DNA of 64,000 nucleotides from Acanthococcus lagerstroemiae (Eukaryota; Arthropoda; Insecta; Hemiptera; Eriococcidae): contig CM063109.1 of the NCBI GenBank assembly GCA_031841125.1, forward strand, positions 27,685,321 to 27,749,320, read 5' to 3'. Under the pieces are notes generated by a model that was given only the letters and a program-made list of their open reading frames with translations, was not told the DNA's origin and did no database searches. Position 1 is the stretch's first letter; each line of letters starts with the position of its first letter. The translations under genes and the position numbers were made by a program. Of the stretch, positions 40,310-50,913 are shown piece after piece.

Positions 40310-41907
40310 TCACTTCTTCGATCCTTTATCTTTAATTGTATATTTGTCGTACACTTTGGTCGGGTCGTACGGATCCCACCTACTGGCAGGGAAAATGTGC
40401 TTGTTCCTTTCATACCAGCTTCTGAGCAAAACCTTACCAGCATGTGAGTCTTCTTTCTCAAGCCCAGCGTCGTTGATCAATCGGACGTCATCATGTACGT
40501 CAAATGTAAACAGAGGGCCACTCTTACCTCTCGCCTATAAATAAAACAATTTTTCACGAAGTTATGAGAGAAATCAGGCAAAATTACTAAATTTATTTCA
40601 AAGATATATTTTCTTTTCCTTGGATTCTTACCTTCGTGACAATAAAATCATAGAATGAGTAATGATGAGGTAAAATAAGATCCTCTTTCACATACATTAA
40701 TTGATCGGCAGTGATTGTTTTCAGTTCGCTGAATTCTTTACGAAGCATTTCCAAACATTTTTGCAGAAACTGGTAGATGGTGTTACCTGAAACACGAATA
40801 TCACGTTAGTAAATACGATTGGTATGTCCGTAAAGCGAATCAAGAGAATATAGAAACGGAAGAGGAGGTGAGCTACACAATCCATTTCAATGAAACTGAC
40901 CGTTTGTCAAATTTCGTTCTATGAGAGTTGGTTCGTCAATGATTATCAATCTTACCTTTCTTCATTCTGATGGTCTTCCTGTGACCCGATCCGTCCCAAT
41001 AACTGAAAGTAATTTCGATCTCTTCTTCTTTCAAACTTGATTGTTTAGCTGCCCATTCCTATACAACATCAAATCACATAGAAACTAACGTTCAATCTAT
41101 ACATAATAAGAACTACAGTTACTTTCACATTAGAATGAATCTCAACGAATATACCTGACGTAATTCTTCTCGCAGTTTAGTTTCTTCTTCTTCGCGTTCA
41201 CGATCTGGTAGAAAACTCGTATCCACATCGGGGTTCTTTTTTATCTTCTTTTTCGGTACGTCCGAATCATCCTCGATTTCTTGTCTGTCACTGACTTTGA
41301 ACTTTTCTTCTTCCTCTTCAACTTCGTCGTCATCGATTCGCTCTTCTTCATCTCCATCCAACGAAAACGATAATGCCTGAATCTAGATTCAAACTCAAAT
41401 TCACATCCATAATAAATATTCGGATTCACAATTCAATTCTTATTGTGAAATTCTAATTTAGGAATGACCCAGCAGAACAGAAGTTTATAAATACCTGTTG
41501 TTTCTGTTTATTCTTTTCAGCCTGTTTCGCTTCCAACTGTCTTAGTTTTTCTTTCTCCTTTTCCAGCTGTTTCTGGGCCAACTTCTTCTCGCGCTCTTTC
41601 ATGATACTCTCTTGTTTGGCTTTCATTTCATCCAGTGTGACAAGTCCGACGGTGGAGCTCTACCACATAACCTGATATTAGATTCTGTTTTTGAAGATAC
41701 AGGATTGATTAGGGCGAGATATAATACCTTAAGTTGCTGTTCTACTGCGTCATAATGGGTAGCGAATTTCGTCTCGATATTCGACAATTTCAAGTCTTCT
41801 TCGATCTTCTTTTTTCGAAATTCGATTTCCATTTGCGCTTTCTCACGCTTCTTCATCAAGTGCATAGCACGACCAGCTTCGCTGGCTGCACCTTTGTAGT
41901 GCGCCAT
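40310..41907 (-). CDS. FAM50: XAP5/FAM50 family nuclear protein (spliceosome-associated)
   Basis: Six coding exons on the minus strand: 41,907-41,728; 41,659-41,495; 41,376-41,155; 41,058-40,956; 40,786-40,632; 40,534-40,310. All introns are GT-AG (68, 118, 96, 169 and 97 bp), phases match throughout, and the spliced product is 349 aa, close to the ~340 aa of vertebrate FAM50A. The start [20 protein letters not shown] matches the family's conserved N terminus. A charged coiled-coil follows (residues about 20-115), then an acidic stretch, a basic [12 protein letters not shown] block (about 156-167; likely NLS) and the XAP5 core with [55 protein letters not shown] and [15 protein letters not shown] near the end. 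Family knowledge: FAM50A is nuclear and copurifies with the spliceosome; XAP5 homologues affect transcription and clock output in other eukaryotes. The frame is intact, so the gene looks functional despite lying about 530 bp from the satellite edge. Confidence 0.96.
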
Positions 41908-42719
41908 TCTTCAGATCAAAGGGCTGACGAGAGAACCACACAAAGCGGATGAAAGAATCAAGGATCTACGTAATAAGGGAAAAATTGGTTAAATTCGGTT
42001 ATAAAGTAGCATAATTTACAGTTGACTAGTCAAATCACTCGCTTTTTTATTTGCTACATGTCATGAAGTTTTCATGAAACTAGCAATGGTAGATCAGACC
42101 ACATTAGAAGGGAAAATAAAACCACATTACTTACGAACCCAATACAGTACTGATGTGTGATAGGCAACCGAGTATTCGCGTGATTCTTGACAGTTCTTCT
42201 GTTTCCAGTCTTTCAAACAGCCATAATGAGGTTCAATGCTAGAGAAAATCAAAAGGCAAATCCAAAGTTACAATGTTGAATGAAGTGGTGATCATGGCTT
42301 ATTAAAATAATAGTGAATATCATCTCTTACCATCAACAAACTAAGGATCAAACTACTAGTTGAAGTAGTATCTTCCCGTTAAAGATAAGAAAACGATCAG
42401 AAGTTCATTATTTTAAAATCTTTTCAGCTTTCCAAGAACAAAATTTCGTAATTATAAAATAAACGAGATCCTTCAATGTTCAATCCTTTCATAGGGATTA
42501 CGAACGTACGAACTACAAACCATGAGACCATCACTCACAACACAAATAGAAAGTACAACCTGCAAAAAACTAGGCTGGCTATTCCATAATATGACAGGGG
42601 AAAAAAGACCTTAAAGTAGATATACAAATGGGACTTCTCCTTTAGCTATAATATTACGTTGCTCATCCATAAAACGTCATCATAATTGGCAATTTTCTTT
42701 TCTAATCTAGGTATTGTGT
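41908..42719 (-). other. XAP5 upstream region with candidate 5' UTR exons
   Basis: The XAP5 leader probably continues to 41,965, where the minus strand shows a tag acceptor. A good donor (C|gtaagt) lies at 42,135 and a pyrimidine-rich acceptor (tttgattttctctag) just upstream of 42,238, defining a candidate 104-bp exon 42,238-42,135 separated by a 169-bp intron. That exon is open in one frame, and joined to the leader it would end at a TGA before the XAP5 ATG, so it is either untranslated or a short upstream ORF. The rest of the interval would be intron or the 3' flank of the small gene upstream. No other coding signal is seen. Confidence 0.4.
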
Positions 42720-42977
42720 TTACTGCGGAGGCATTTGGCTTGCTTCATTTCCAGAGCCCACACCTGGTCTTCTTGTTCCAACTCGGAGCTCCAATTTATT
42801 TATATTTTGATCATGGCGTCTTGTGTCATCGAATAATATAGTTAAAATCTGATTTATTTCGTCCATTGTATAAAGCGTTCTGTAAATTGCCTTCTTATAT
42901 GTGTTTGGCGGATCAAAATCATCGCGCACACTATGGAAGATAGTCTGGACGGATTCAGCGAAGGTTAATTTATTCAT
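42720..42977 (-). CDS. unrecognised 85-aa protein, single-exon ORF
   Basis: An ATG-initiated 85-codon ORF ending in TAA. I do not recognise the family. The sequence looks like a real small soluble protein: an N-terminal amphipathic segment (TFAESVQTIFHSVRDDF), a DPPNTYKKAIYRTLYT stretch, then a likely helix or short coiled coil (MDEINQILTILFDDTRRHDQ) and a low-complexity polar tail rich in G, S, P and Q. There is no signal peptide or membrane segment. It lies between XAP5 and the sirtuin gene, divergent from the sirtuin by about 280 bp, an arrangement typical of small housekeeping genes sharing a promoter. It could also be the first exon of a longer gene, but the in-frame TAA directly follows the polar tail. 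Gene status is inferred from composition and context only. Confidence 0.55.
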   Translation of the reverse strand: MNKLTFAESVQTIFHSVRDDFDPPNTYKKAIYRTLYTMDEINQILTILFDDTRRHDQNINKLELRVGTRRPGVGSGNEASQMPPQ

Positions 42978-43260
42978 TACCTATTGAGTAACATCGTAAC
43001 TATTGTTGTAGCTTATCAGGGCTTTGAGTATTCGATGTTCCTTCGCTAGTATTCAGACTTTACGCCGAACCTTATCTTATCTATGTGTGACACAAAGTCA
43101 CAAAACAGTTGTATTCTGACCATATTCATGATCAATAGAAAGACGAAATTCGGTTTCTTGTTTCTCATTGTTCCTAATCAGCTGGTCTCCTTAACTTGAA
43201 ACCTATGCGGTCGAATTTGTTTACTGGTGATTGCTTTCTCATGTGTGATTATTTGGGCAG
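42978..43260. promoter_or_regulatory. candidate bidirectional promoter between small gene and sirtuin
   Basis: About 280 bp separates the ATG of the minus-strand 85-aa ORF from the first certain sirtuin exon on the plus strand. Both transcripts must start in or near this interval. I see no clear TATA box in a convincing position. The interval must also contain, or be spliced over by, the missing first coding exon of the sirtuin gene; one candidate ATG is at 43,205. The call rests on gene arrangement, not on recognised motifs. Confidence 0.45.
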
Positions 43261-45543
43261 ATGTGATCTCGAATCTACAAGATGACAGTCTCGAAGAAGA
43301 GGATGAGGGTAGTTTTTCCGCTTCTCCTTCCGATGTAGAAGCTGATGGACCGGTCGAAGATGGTCCCATCGAATCAGTCAGACGGTTCTTCGCCGAAACT
43401 CTGGGTCTGGGATTGCTGGCCAACATTTCGAAAAATAAAGCTCCGCCGAAAATTGTTCGTAAATGGACCTTATTACCGGTGGTAGTTTTCGGTGAAATTG
43501 TTCTGAGTTACAATCTATCGTTTCGTGTAGGTGTTGGATGAAGCCAATTTGGACGGAGTCGTAAAGTACATCAAATCAAATAATATCACCAATATCATCA
43601 CTATGGCTGGCGCTGGAATCTCTACGTGTAAGTTGGATTCTACTTACTTGAAACGAATACTGCTATCGGATGGTTGATTACTGAAGTTGAAAGACAGAAG
43701 CGCAGGACGTAGGGCTACGTGGAAATTAGTTTAAATGGAGACTTGTTCTGAATAATTCGTTCGCTATCCAGATTAGAAACGTCCAGAATTACCAAAACGA
43801 ATTCAGCTCCAATTACCTCTTCATTTTCAAATTTAAGATGAAAATGTTAACCGTGAGATCTAGAGGCCCTGATAGTCGAGTTCTTCTCTCCATCTAGAAT
43901 TATGTGTACCTGAGTATTTTTGAAATACATACTCGACTGATGTGTCATTAACGATTGCTCTTATTCTTAGCTGCTGGTATTCCCGATTTCCGCTCGCCAG
44001 GATCAGGTCTGTACGATAACCTTCAGAAGTACAATCTACCCTACCCGCAAGCGATTTTTGAAATCAATTTCTTCCGTGAGAATCCAAAACCATTCTTCGT
44101 GCTGGCGAAAGAACTCTATCCGGGTGTTTTCAAACCTACCCTCGGGCATTACTTCATTAGAATGTTGCAGGATAAAGGAATGTTGCTGCGGCATTACACA
44201 CAAGTTAGTAATTAGCATTAATGGGTTCAATAGCGCTTGTCGGCTGTAATGTTAATGTGTTGAAACCATTTGCGTAAAGGAATGGTACTATTGAAATATT
44301 TCTTTGTATAGAATATCGATACTCTGGAACGGGTTGCTGGAATACACTGTGATAAACTGGTCGAAGCCCACGGCTCGTTTCACACCTCTCACTGCATCGA
44401 CTGCTCGGCAGAGTACGAACAGGAATGGATGAAAGGTAAACTCGAGTATCTTGCAATTTATAGCAAGATTTTGCAAGCTTGCTGTTTTCGAATCATGCTA
44501 AGGGCAGCATTTCGTTTCAGCTAAAATCTTCTTGGACCAGATACCCATTTGTAAAATGTGTGGCGGAATAGTGAAGCCAGATATCGTGTTCTTCGGCGAG
44601 AATCTGCCGCCTTCATTCTTCATCCATTCTCAAGAGGATTTCCCGAAATGCGACCTGCTCATTATAATGGGCTCGTCGTTAGTGGTTCAGCCATTTGCAT
44701 CGTTGAAGGAACGGTACGGAAGTTTGGATGTTTTCCTAGAATTCGGACGGTGTGGATGGTGCTAATGTCGAGTTTCTGATTTCAGAGTCCGCGATGATTG
44801 CCCGAGGCTGCTGATTAATCGAGAACTGGTCGGTCAAAATGACCTGTTGAGAGCTCTGGGTCTGTCGACCGGCTCTGACTTCGATCCCACGCACGGTACC
44901 AGGGATGTTTTCTGGGAGGGCATGTGCGACGACGGGTGTCAATTATTGGCTGACAAAATCGGCTGGGGAGTGAGTACCTAAAATTTCGTATCCTACTGTA
45001 TGATGTGTCAGCGTTTCTAGGGAATGTTGTTGTAGAATGTGATGGGCTGGGGGAAAACTTCGTAGAAAGGCCTTGGTTTTGGCTTCGGTTCTGGCTACTT
45101 TGAAGAGTAAGAAGGTCAAGCAGTTCGGGGATTATAATGGCGGAAGGGGGTGGTCTGATGGGCTGGAGCCGCAGCCAGAATTCACTCCGGCAAAAATTTG
45201 AAAATTGCGTCCGGCTGTGGAAATAATGTTTGCTAAACTGTGGCTCCTCTAGAGTATGGTCGGTTTCTAAGGCTCTATTAATTGATTTTCTTCACGGCGC
45301 TTGGACACTTGTCATTGACCACCATCACCCTCCTACAAGCAGGATTTGAATACTTCAACGATTATGAAATAATAGTTACTCTTGCATTAGTGATTCATTA
45401 CTGTACTAATTGACGTCGGTGTTGTGCAGGACGAGTTGAGGCAGTTAGTGAAACAAGAACACGAGCGCATCGATGCCGAATCGTTTCATACCATCGGCCC
45501 TCCAGTGCCAGTGCCGCTGGCCGAACCAACAGTACCATTGTGA
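43261..45543 (+). CDS. Sirt2: SIRT2-type NAD-dependent protein deacetylase (class I sirtuin), 5' end unresolved
   Basis: Removes acetyl and related acyl groups from lysines (alpha-tubulin and histones in studied animals) using NAD+. Exons: 43,261-43,478 (or 43,481); 43,531-43,627; 43,971-44,203; 44,312-44,435; 44,521-44,713; 44,786-44,969; 45,430-45,543. Phases join throughout, giving 387 aa without the first exon. Visible features: an acidic N-terminal region; a leucine-rich stretch [13 protein letters not shown] resembling the SIRT2 export signal; [18 protein letters not shown] (NAD site); [18 protein letters not shown]; catalytic His in [11 protein letters not shown] (codon 44,369-44,371); zinc ligands in HCIDC and [36 protein letters not shown]; stop after EPTVPL. 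These order and spacing features match SIRT2 rather than SIRT1 or SIRT3. The first exon must supply one base of a split codon. The catalytic core is complete, so the gene is probably active. Confidence 0.95.
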
Positions 45544-46660
45544 ACAACTGAACGCGCAATTTTGATCTATGTTTAATGTACTAATTTTACGTATTAAGAT
45601 AGTGATTCCTTCGTCAGCTCGAAGTGGAAATTGTTTTCGATTTTCGAGCGTACGCCGGTATCTCGTACTATCGAATTACATTGCGCTACCAAAAAGTTGA
45701 AACATAACATCCTCTTGAATGTTGTGTCGAATTGCGAGCACCGATGGTGTTTGCGAAATTCGAAGTCCATAGGACGTGCATTTTTGATCGGTTCTGTAGG
45801 AAAACAAGCGTATTATGACAAGGGTGATTCGGTTGCACTTGCGGCAGAGATGCCGGATCGTTGCAATTACAAGTCCCCAGCTGATGTGGAATCACTTTTT
45901 TCATCGATAAAATATCACCGGCGATTTTCTCTTTGGTTCTTATGTTCTTTTAATCGAACTGGTGTTAATTTTGGTTGCCGAAATCTGATTTTGGTACACG
46001 GGACACGACGAGTCGCAGCCGCGTTGTATTTTGTTCTCTATTTAATCGATTATATATTATGGATGTTCATCAGTGCATCTCACTTGAGTACGAGCGAATA
46101 TGTTTGTGTTAGGGTTTGCCTTCCAGGAAGCAACCGTTTCGCGGATTCGATTGCGATCCAGTCTCGAGGGACGACGAATTAGCGAACGAACCATCCGTCT
46201 TGGGGTGAAGAAGTTCGTACGAAGTGATGGTAGGTGTGTGAGTGCTACAAGGTTTTCGAATCGTCTTCGATGGATTGTATTATCAGTACACCATCGAAAG
46301 ACAGTTCGTCAAGGCTGGAAATTCGCGTAGATTGGAGCTGTTTTTTTATTTGTTCTTTTTTTCCTTTGTTATTGTTTTATTCGTACAATCTAACGTATTT
46401 CATGGTAAATCTTTTTTTTTGTTTTTTTCTGGTATTTTTTACGGTCTCTTATTTATTATTTTTTTAACGTCAACTTTTGTTCGGTAATTATTCGAAGTAC
46501 AATTTTATATAGTGTCCACTTTTGTTTTTAACAATCGCTTGTGTACGTAATTACAGTTTTAAACGGTTTTTAAAAAGTAAATACGTTCGATCATTGATTG
46601 GGCATGTATTAGTGTATTAGTGTATTCGGTGTCGGAAGTTGTTTCCTATGTTGACTGTAT
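45544..46660 (+). other. sirtuin 3' UTR / downstream flank, with a long non-ATG open frame
   Basis: Follows the sirtuin stop. The first ~600 bp are more balanced in base composition, then T-rich runs dominate (46,340-46,480), as in a long 3' UTR. A plus-strand frame stays open for 183 codons (45,631-46,182) but starts at TTG, contains its first Met only well inside, and shows no domain. No clear polyadenylation site could be fixed. I treat it as UTR or intergenic DNA. Confidence 0.5.
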
Positions 46661-47700
46661 TCCATGATGTTGAGAATTAGAGAGCTTAGAGCTTCCATAA
46701 AATCCCGACGCCGAAGCTCACCGTGAAAATTTTTGCCTTTAAAAAAATGCGTAAGACTGAAGAAATTTTCAAAAATCAAAAAAATGAAGTTGACAAGTTT
46801 TCAAAGAGGAATTTACCCCGCGGTAATTTGACTACGTTTATTTTCCGCAGTGAATTCCACCGCGGTAATGTCTCCTCGACTCCCGCAGCAACTGTAGATC
46901 TAATATTGGATTTCACATTCACAATAAGAGCCACTGATTATTAAGTTTGTCTCGTAAAATTGAGTAATTAGCACCAGAGCCGACACCGAAACTTTCCGAA
47001 AATTTTTTCTCCCCAAAAAAGACATGTGTGGAGGAATTTTTTAAATTGGAAAAACTCAAAAATTCTGAAGCAACGACTGTTTTCCACTCAGTTTTTCATG
47101 CTGAGTTTAAATTCGTTGTTTGAATTTGACGGCGACGCTCCGTCCCCGAGATACGCTTGAAGATATTAGTAAAATTGGTCAAAAAATGACTTAAGCTCAG
47201 TTTTGACGACGGATTTGAATTTGTCTCGAAATATTAAGTAAATAGCACCAGAACCAAAGCCGAAGCTCTCCGAAAATTGTTACGAACCAAAAAACATGTA
47301 TTGGGATTTAAGCTTAAAGTTTCAAGTGTTGGTAGCCCTGTATATGTGTGAGCGATTATCTATGATTTCCCGTAAGCGTGTAGCGAACTTCAACTATCAT
47401 TAAGTAGATGAGAAATTCACGTTCACATAAAATTTGTTCTAAATTTAACTGCGTAGTCCTCTACTGATAGAATAATTTTTACACGTTTTTTACCTTCCTG
47501 AAGATAGCAGTTATTTTATTTGATATTACAAATGATCACTCATTCATTTTTACCCGCACAGGTGATTAGGCAGCGCACACTAGTGCAAGATTAAACCCCA
47601 ATAGTCAGAAATACTTCCAAAATTAGAAAAATCAAACATTTTGTAATAACGACTGATTTTTACTCAGTTTTTTATGCTGAATTCGGATTCGTTGTTCAAA
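46661..47700 (-). repeat. reverse-oriented copies of the ~300-bp degenerate repeat
   Basis: Segments such as gctccgtccccgagatacgc (47,136-47,155) and tttgacgacggatttgaatt are reverse complements of landmarks of the forward ~300-bp units downstream. At least three partial copies are visible, at about 46,690-46,960, 46,975-47,290 and 47,610-47,700. They are separated by an unrelated ~300-bp stretch (47,310-47,610) that may be another insertion. Confidence 0.7.
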
Positions 47701-49280
47701 TCTGAATGATGATTATAGTTGCAAGACAAATTCAAATCCGTCATCAAAGTTGATCCAAAGTCAAGTATCCACTCAGTATAGCCCCCCCCCCTCACTATAA
47801 CAAAATTTTTGATATAATTCGGCAGTGCCAAATTTGGACAACGAATTTGAACTCAGCGAGAAAAATTGAATAGGAATAAGTGCCTATCTCAATTTCTTTC
47901 ATTTTCGAAAATTTCTCCTTAATCAGACAATCTTTTTTGGCGAAAAATATTTCGGAGAGCCTCCGGGCGGACACCCAGGGAAAATTGTTCATGCTTTCGA
48001 GACATTCAAATTAGTCGAATTTCCGAGGCGGGATTGATCCACACACAATTATCGACCCAATATAGCCCCCACCCACCCGATATAACCTCATTTTTTATTG
48101 TATCTCGGGAGCGGAGGGTTAGCGCCAGATGTGGAAAATAAATTTGAACGCAGTGAGAAAAACTGAGTAAAAATATGTGGTTATCTCAATGTTTTTCATT
48201 TTCAAAAATTTAGAAAATTACTCCGTTAGGCTTTTTTTTTTGCGAAAATCTTTTCGGAAAGCTTCTGGGCAGGTACGCAGTGAAAATTATTCAACTCCTC
48301 CAGACGAATTCAAATGGGTCGTCCAAATTGATCCACACTCAATTATTGACCCTGTAGAGTCCCCCCCCCCCAAATATAACCACATTTTTGAATGCACCTC
48401 GGGAACGGAGGGTCCGCACCAGATTTGGGCACCGAATTTGAACATAGCGAGAAAAATTGAGTAAAACTAGGTGGTTTCTCAACTTTTTTTATTTTCGAAA
48501 TTGTGAAAAATTTCTCCGTAGGTATATACAAGCATTTTTTCGGTAAGAAATTTTTCGGAGGGCTTCAGCGCCGGAACTCAGTTACAATTATTCAACGTTT
48601 GAAACGAATTCACATCTGTCGCCAAAACTGATCTACACTCAATTATTGACCCACTATAGCCCCCTCCCCCTACTCCTCCAATTCAACCACATTTTTTATT
48701 ATACCTCGGGAACGGAGGGTCAGCGCCAGATTTGGTCGGCGAATTTGAACGCAACGAGACAAACAGAGTGGCTATCTCAACTTTTTTGATTTTCGAAAAT
48801 TTTGAAAATCTCCGAACTAATCCAGCATTTTTCCCGCAAAAAATTTTTCGGAGAGCCTCAGCGCTGGGACCTTGGTTACAGTTATGCAACGTTTCGATAG
48901 GAATTCAAATCCGTCGCCAACATTGAACCACACACAATTATCAACGCACTATAGCCGCCCCCACTCCCGAAATTTAACCACATTTTTGATTATTCCCGGG
49001 GAACGGAGAGTCGACGCCAGATTTGAATAACGAATGTGAACGCAGAGAGAAAAACTAAGTAGGAATAAGTGTAGCTCAACTTTTTTGATTTTTGAAATTT
49101 TTGAAAATTTCTCCGTACCACTTACATCAGGGATTTTTTTTCGGCGAAAAGTTTTCCGGAAAGCTTCTAGGCAGGGACTTCATGAGAATTATTCAACTTT
49201 TCGAGACGAATCCAAATGCGTCGTCAAAATTGATCCCCACCCAATTATTAACCCTGTAGCCCCCGCCCCTTCAATATAAC

Positions 49281-50399
49281 TGTTAGCGGCAAATTGTGAA
49301 GGTCAGACCTAGGCATGTAATAAAATGTCTAGTCATTTTAGGCAAATTATAGAAATATTCACTATCGGCCTCGAAAATATTTAAAATGACTAGATTATAT
49401 AAAATGACAAACAGGTGTCCGGCGAACTGTATAATAATTACAAATTTTCATTAAAATGGACCATTTAAAATTACAGTAAAAACATAAACCGAAATGAGTG
49501 GTTCATGAGTCAGATAAGTATGTGTGATTATTTGTATTAAAGAAGATGTCGAAATGTCCTCATTGCTTAGTTCGAGGAAAATGGCTAAAATGTTACCAAA
49601 ACTGAATTTAGTGACCTTTGGAACCAATTATTAGATACCCATATTAAACTTTACGAAATACTAGAACCTCCTCTTCTCATTGCATGGGCCTAAATTTCAA
49701 ATATGTGGTAAATAGATGAAAAGAGGGAGGTGAATAAGCCCCATAAACAATATAACTCTGTGAAGTGGTAAAGTAGCTGAAGAAGATGATTATTAAATTC
49801 ATAAGGTCTGTGCACCTGTGTTAAAAAGTAATAATTCTTAACGTGGACATCTTGAACTCCTTTGAGCAGTTCTAATCCAGATACAAGAAAATTGCTAATG
49901 ACCTTTTTTATGGAAAATTCTGTGTACAATCTACTGTAAATAAAAAAAAAAAACGGTAACTTAAGAGGGCAAGGTTCACGGGAAATTGAAAAAAATGTGA
50001 AAATTTTCTGATATAATTTGTACTAAAATTGATTTTATGAACACCTTGTTGTTCTGTCGTTACCACCACTGCCCTCTATTATTACCTACTGGTACCGGTT
50101 TCCTGTCTATCTCCGGTTGTGAGAAGAAGAAAAAAAAAATGAAAGACAGAAAACTTTTCAAAATTTGATCATAACTCAGCCCTTTCGAAAGTAAGGGTAT
50201 GCAAACATATCTACATATTGTTGGGGTAGATTGCCTACTTATCAGGTGGAAGGGGAGTCATTGCAAAAGAGACACCCTGTGGGTTTAGTCACTTTGTGAG
50301 TCATTTTATAAAGTGACAGTTTTCACACTGCGTATCCGACAATCAACATAATGCCTCGGCATTTCATTAAATGACGGATCTCACAATTAGCCGCTAACA
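49281..50399. mobile_element. 1,119-bp non-autonomous DNA transposon with terminal inverted repeats
   Basis: The left end reads TGTTAGCGGCAAATTGTGA; the reverse complement of the right end reads TGTTAGCGGCTAATTGTGA (18 of 19). The insert interrupts a ~300-bp repeat unit just before its ccacattttt landmark, and removing it restores the unit, so the boundaries are well supported. The flanks suggest a 3-4 bp duplication (AAC, or TAAC left against CAAC right). Subterminal motifs occur in both orientations (ctagtcatttta and taaaatgactag near the left end; agtcattttataaagtgac near the right). There is no transposase; the longest ORF is 79 codons on the minus strand, without recognised motif. Superfamily not assigned. 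Confidence 0.85.
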
Positions 50400-50735
50400 C
50401 AACCACATTTTTGATTACACCTCGGGAACAAGGGTCAGCGCCAGATTTGAACAACGAATTTGAACCCAGCGAGAAAAACTAAGTAGAAGTAGGTTATCTC
50501 AATTTTTTAGATTTTCGAAATTTACGAAAATTTCTACGTACTCATATCAAGCATTTTCTTCTGCGAAAAATTTTTTAGGGAGCCTCCGCGCCCGGACTTA
50601 ATTATAACTATTCTAAGTTTCGAAACGAATTGAAATCCGTCGCCAAAATTTGATCCACACGTAATTATCGACCCACTATAACCCCTTCCCCAATTTAACC
50701 ACATTTTTGATTGCATCTCAGGAACGGATGATCAG

Positions 50736-50913
50736 TTAAAGCTCTAGATAGGAGAACACGACTGTCCGCCATTTTGAATCCAACCGCGCCCGTCGATGCC
50801 GAATTGACTCCGCGGTTCGCTCCGCATAGACGGATTCGGCATCCAAGGGCATGGTTGAAGTCAAAATGGCGTACGATCGTACTTACACAAAGTATACAGC
50901 GCTCTTGATAATT
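50736..50913. mobile_element. 178-bp fold-back (MITE-like) insertion
   Basis: This segment is absent from other ~300-bp units at the same point (between ...gatcag and gccagatttgg). Its halves are imperfect reverse complements: the left arm at about 50,768-50,814 contains cgccattttgaatccaacc and gatgccgaat, and the right arm at about 50,822-50,870 carries the complementary cgccattttgacttcaacc and gatgccgaat. Arms meet near ccgcggttcgctccgc. The outermost ends are less complementary and I could not fix a target duplication. Confidence 0.75.

Noticed and set aside
40172..40544. Plus-strand ORFs of 80-91 codons
   Set aside because: They are antisense to the last coding exon of XAP5 or its 3' flank, and the minus-strand reading is clearly the gene.
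49690..49929. Minus-strand 79-codon ORF inside the 1.1-kb TIR element
   Set aside because: Too short for a transposase and without a recognisable catalytic motif; the element is better described as non-autonomous.
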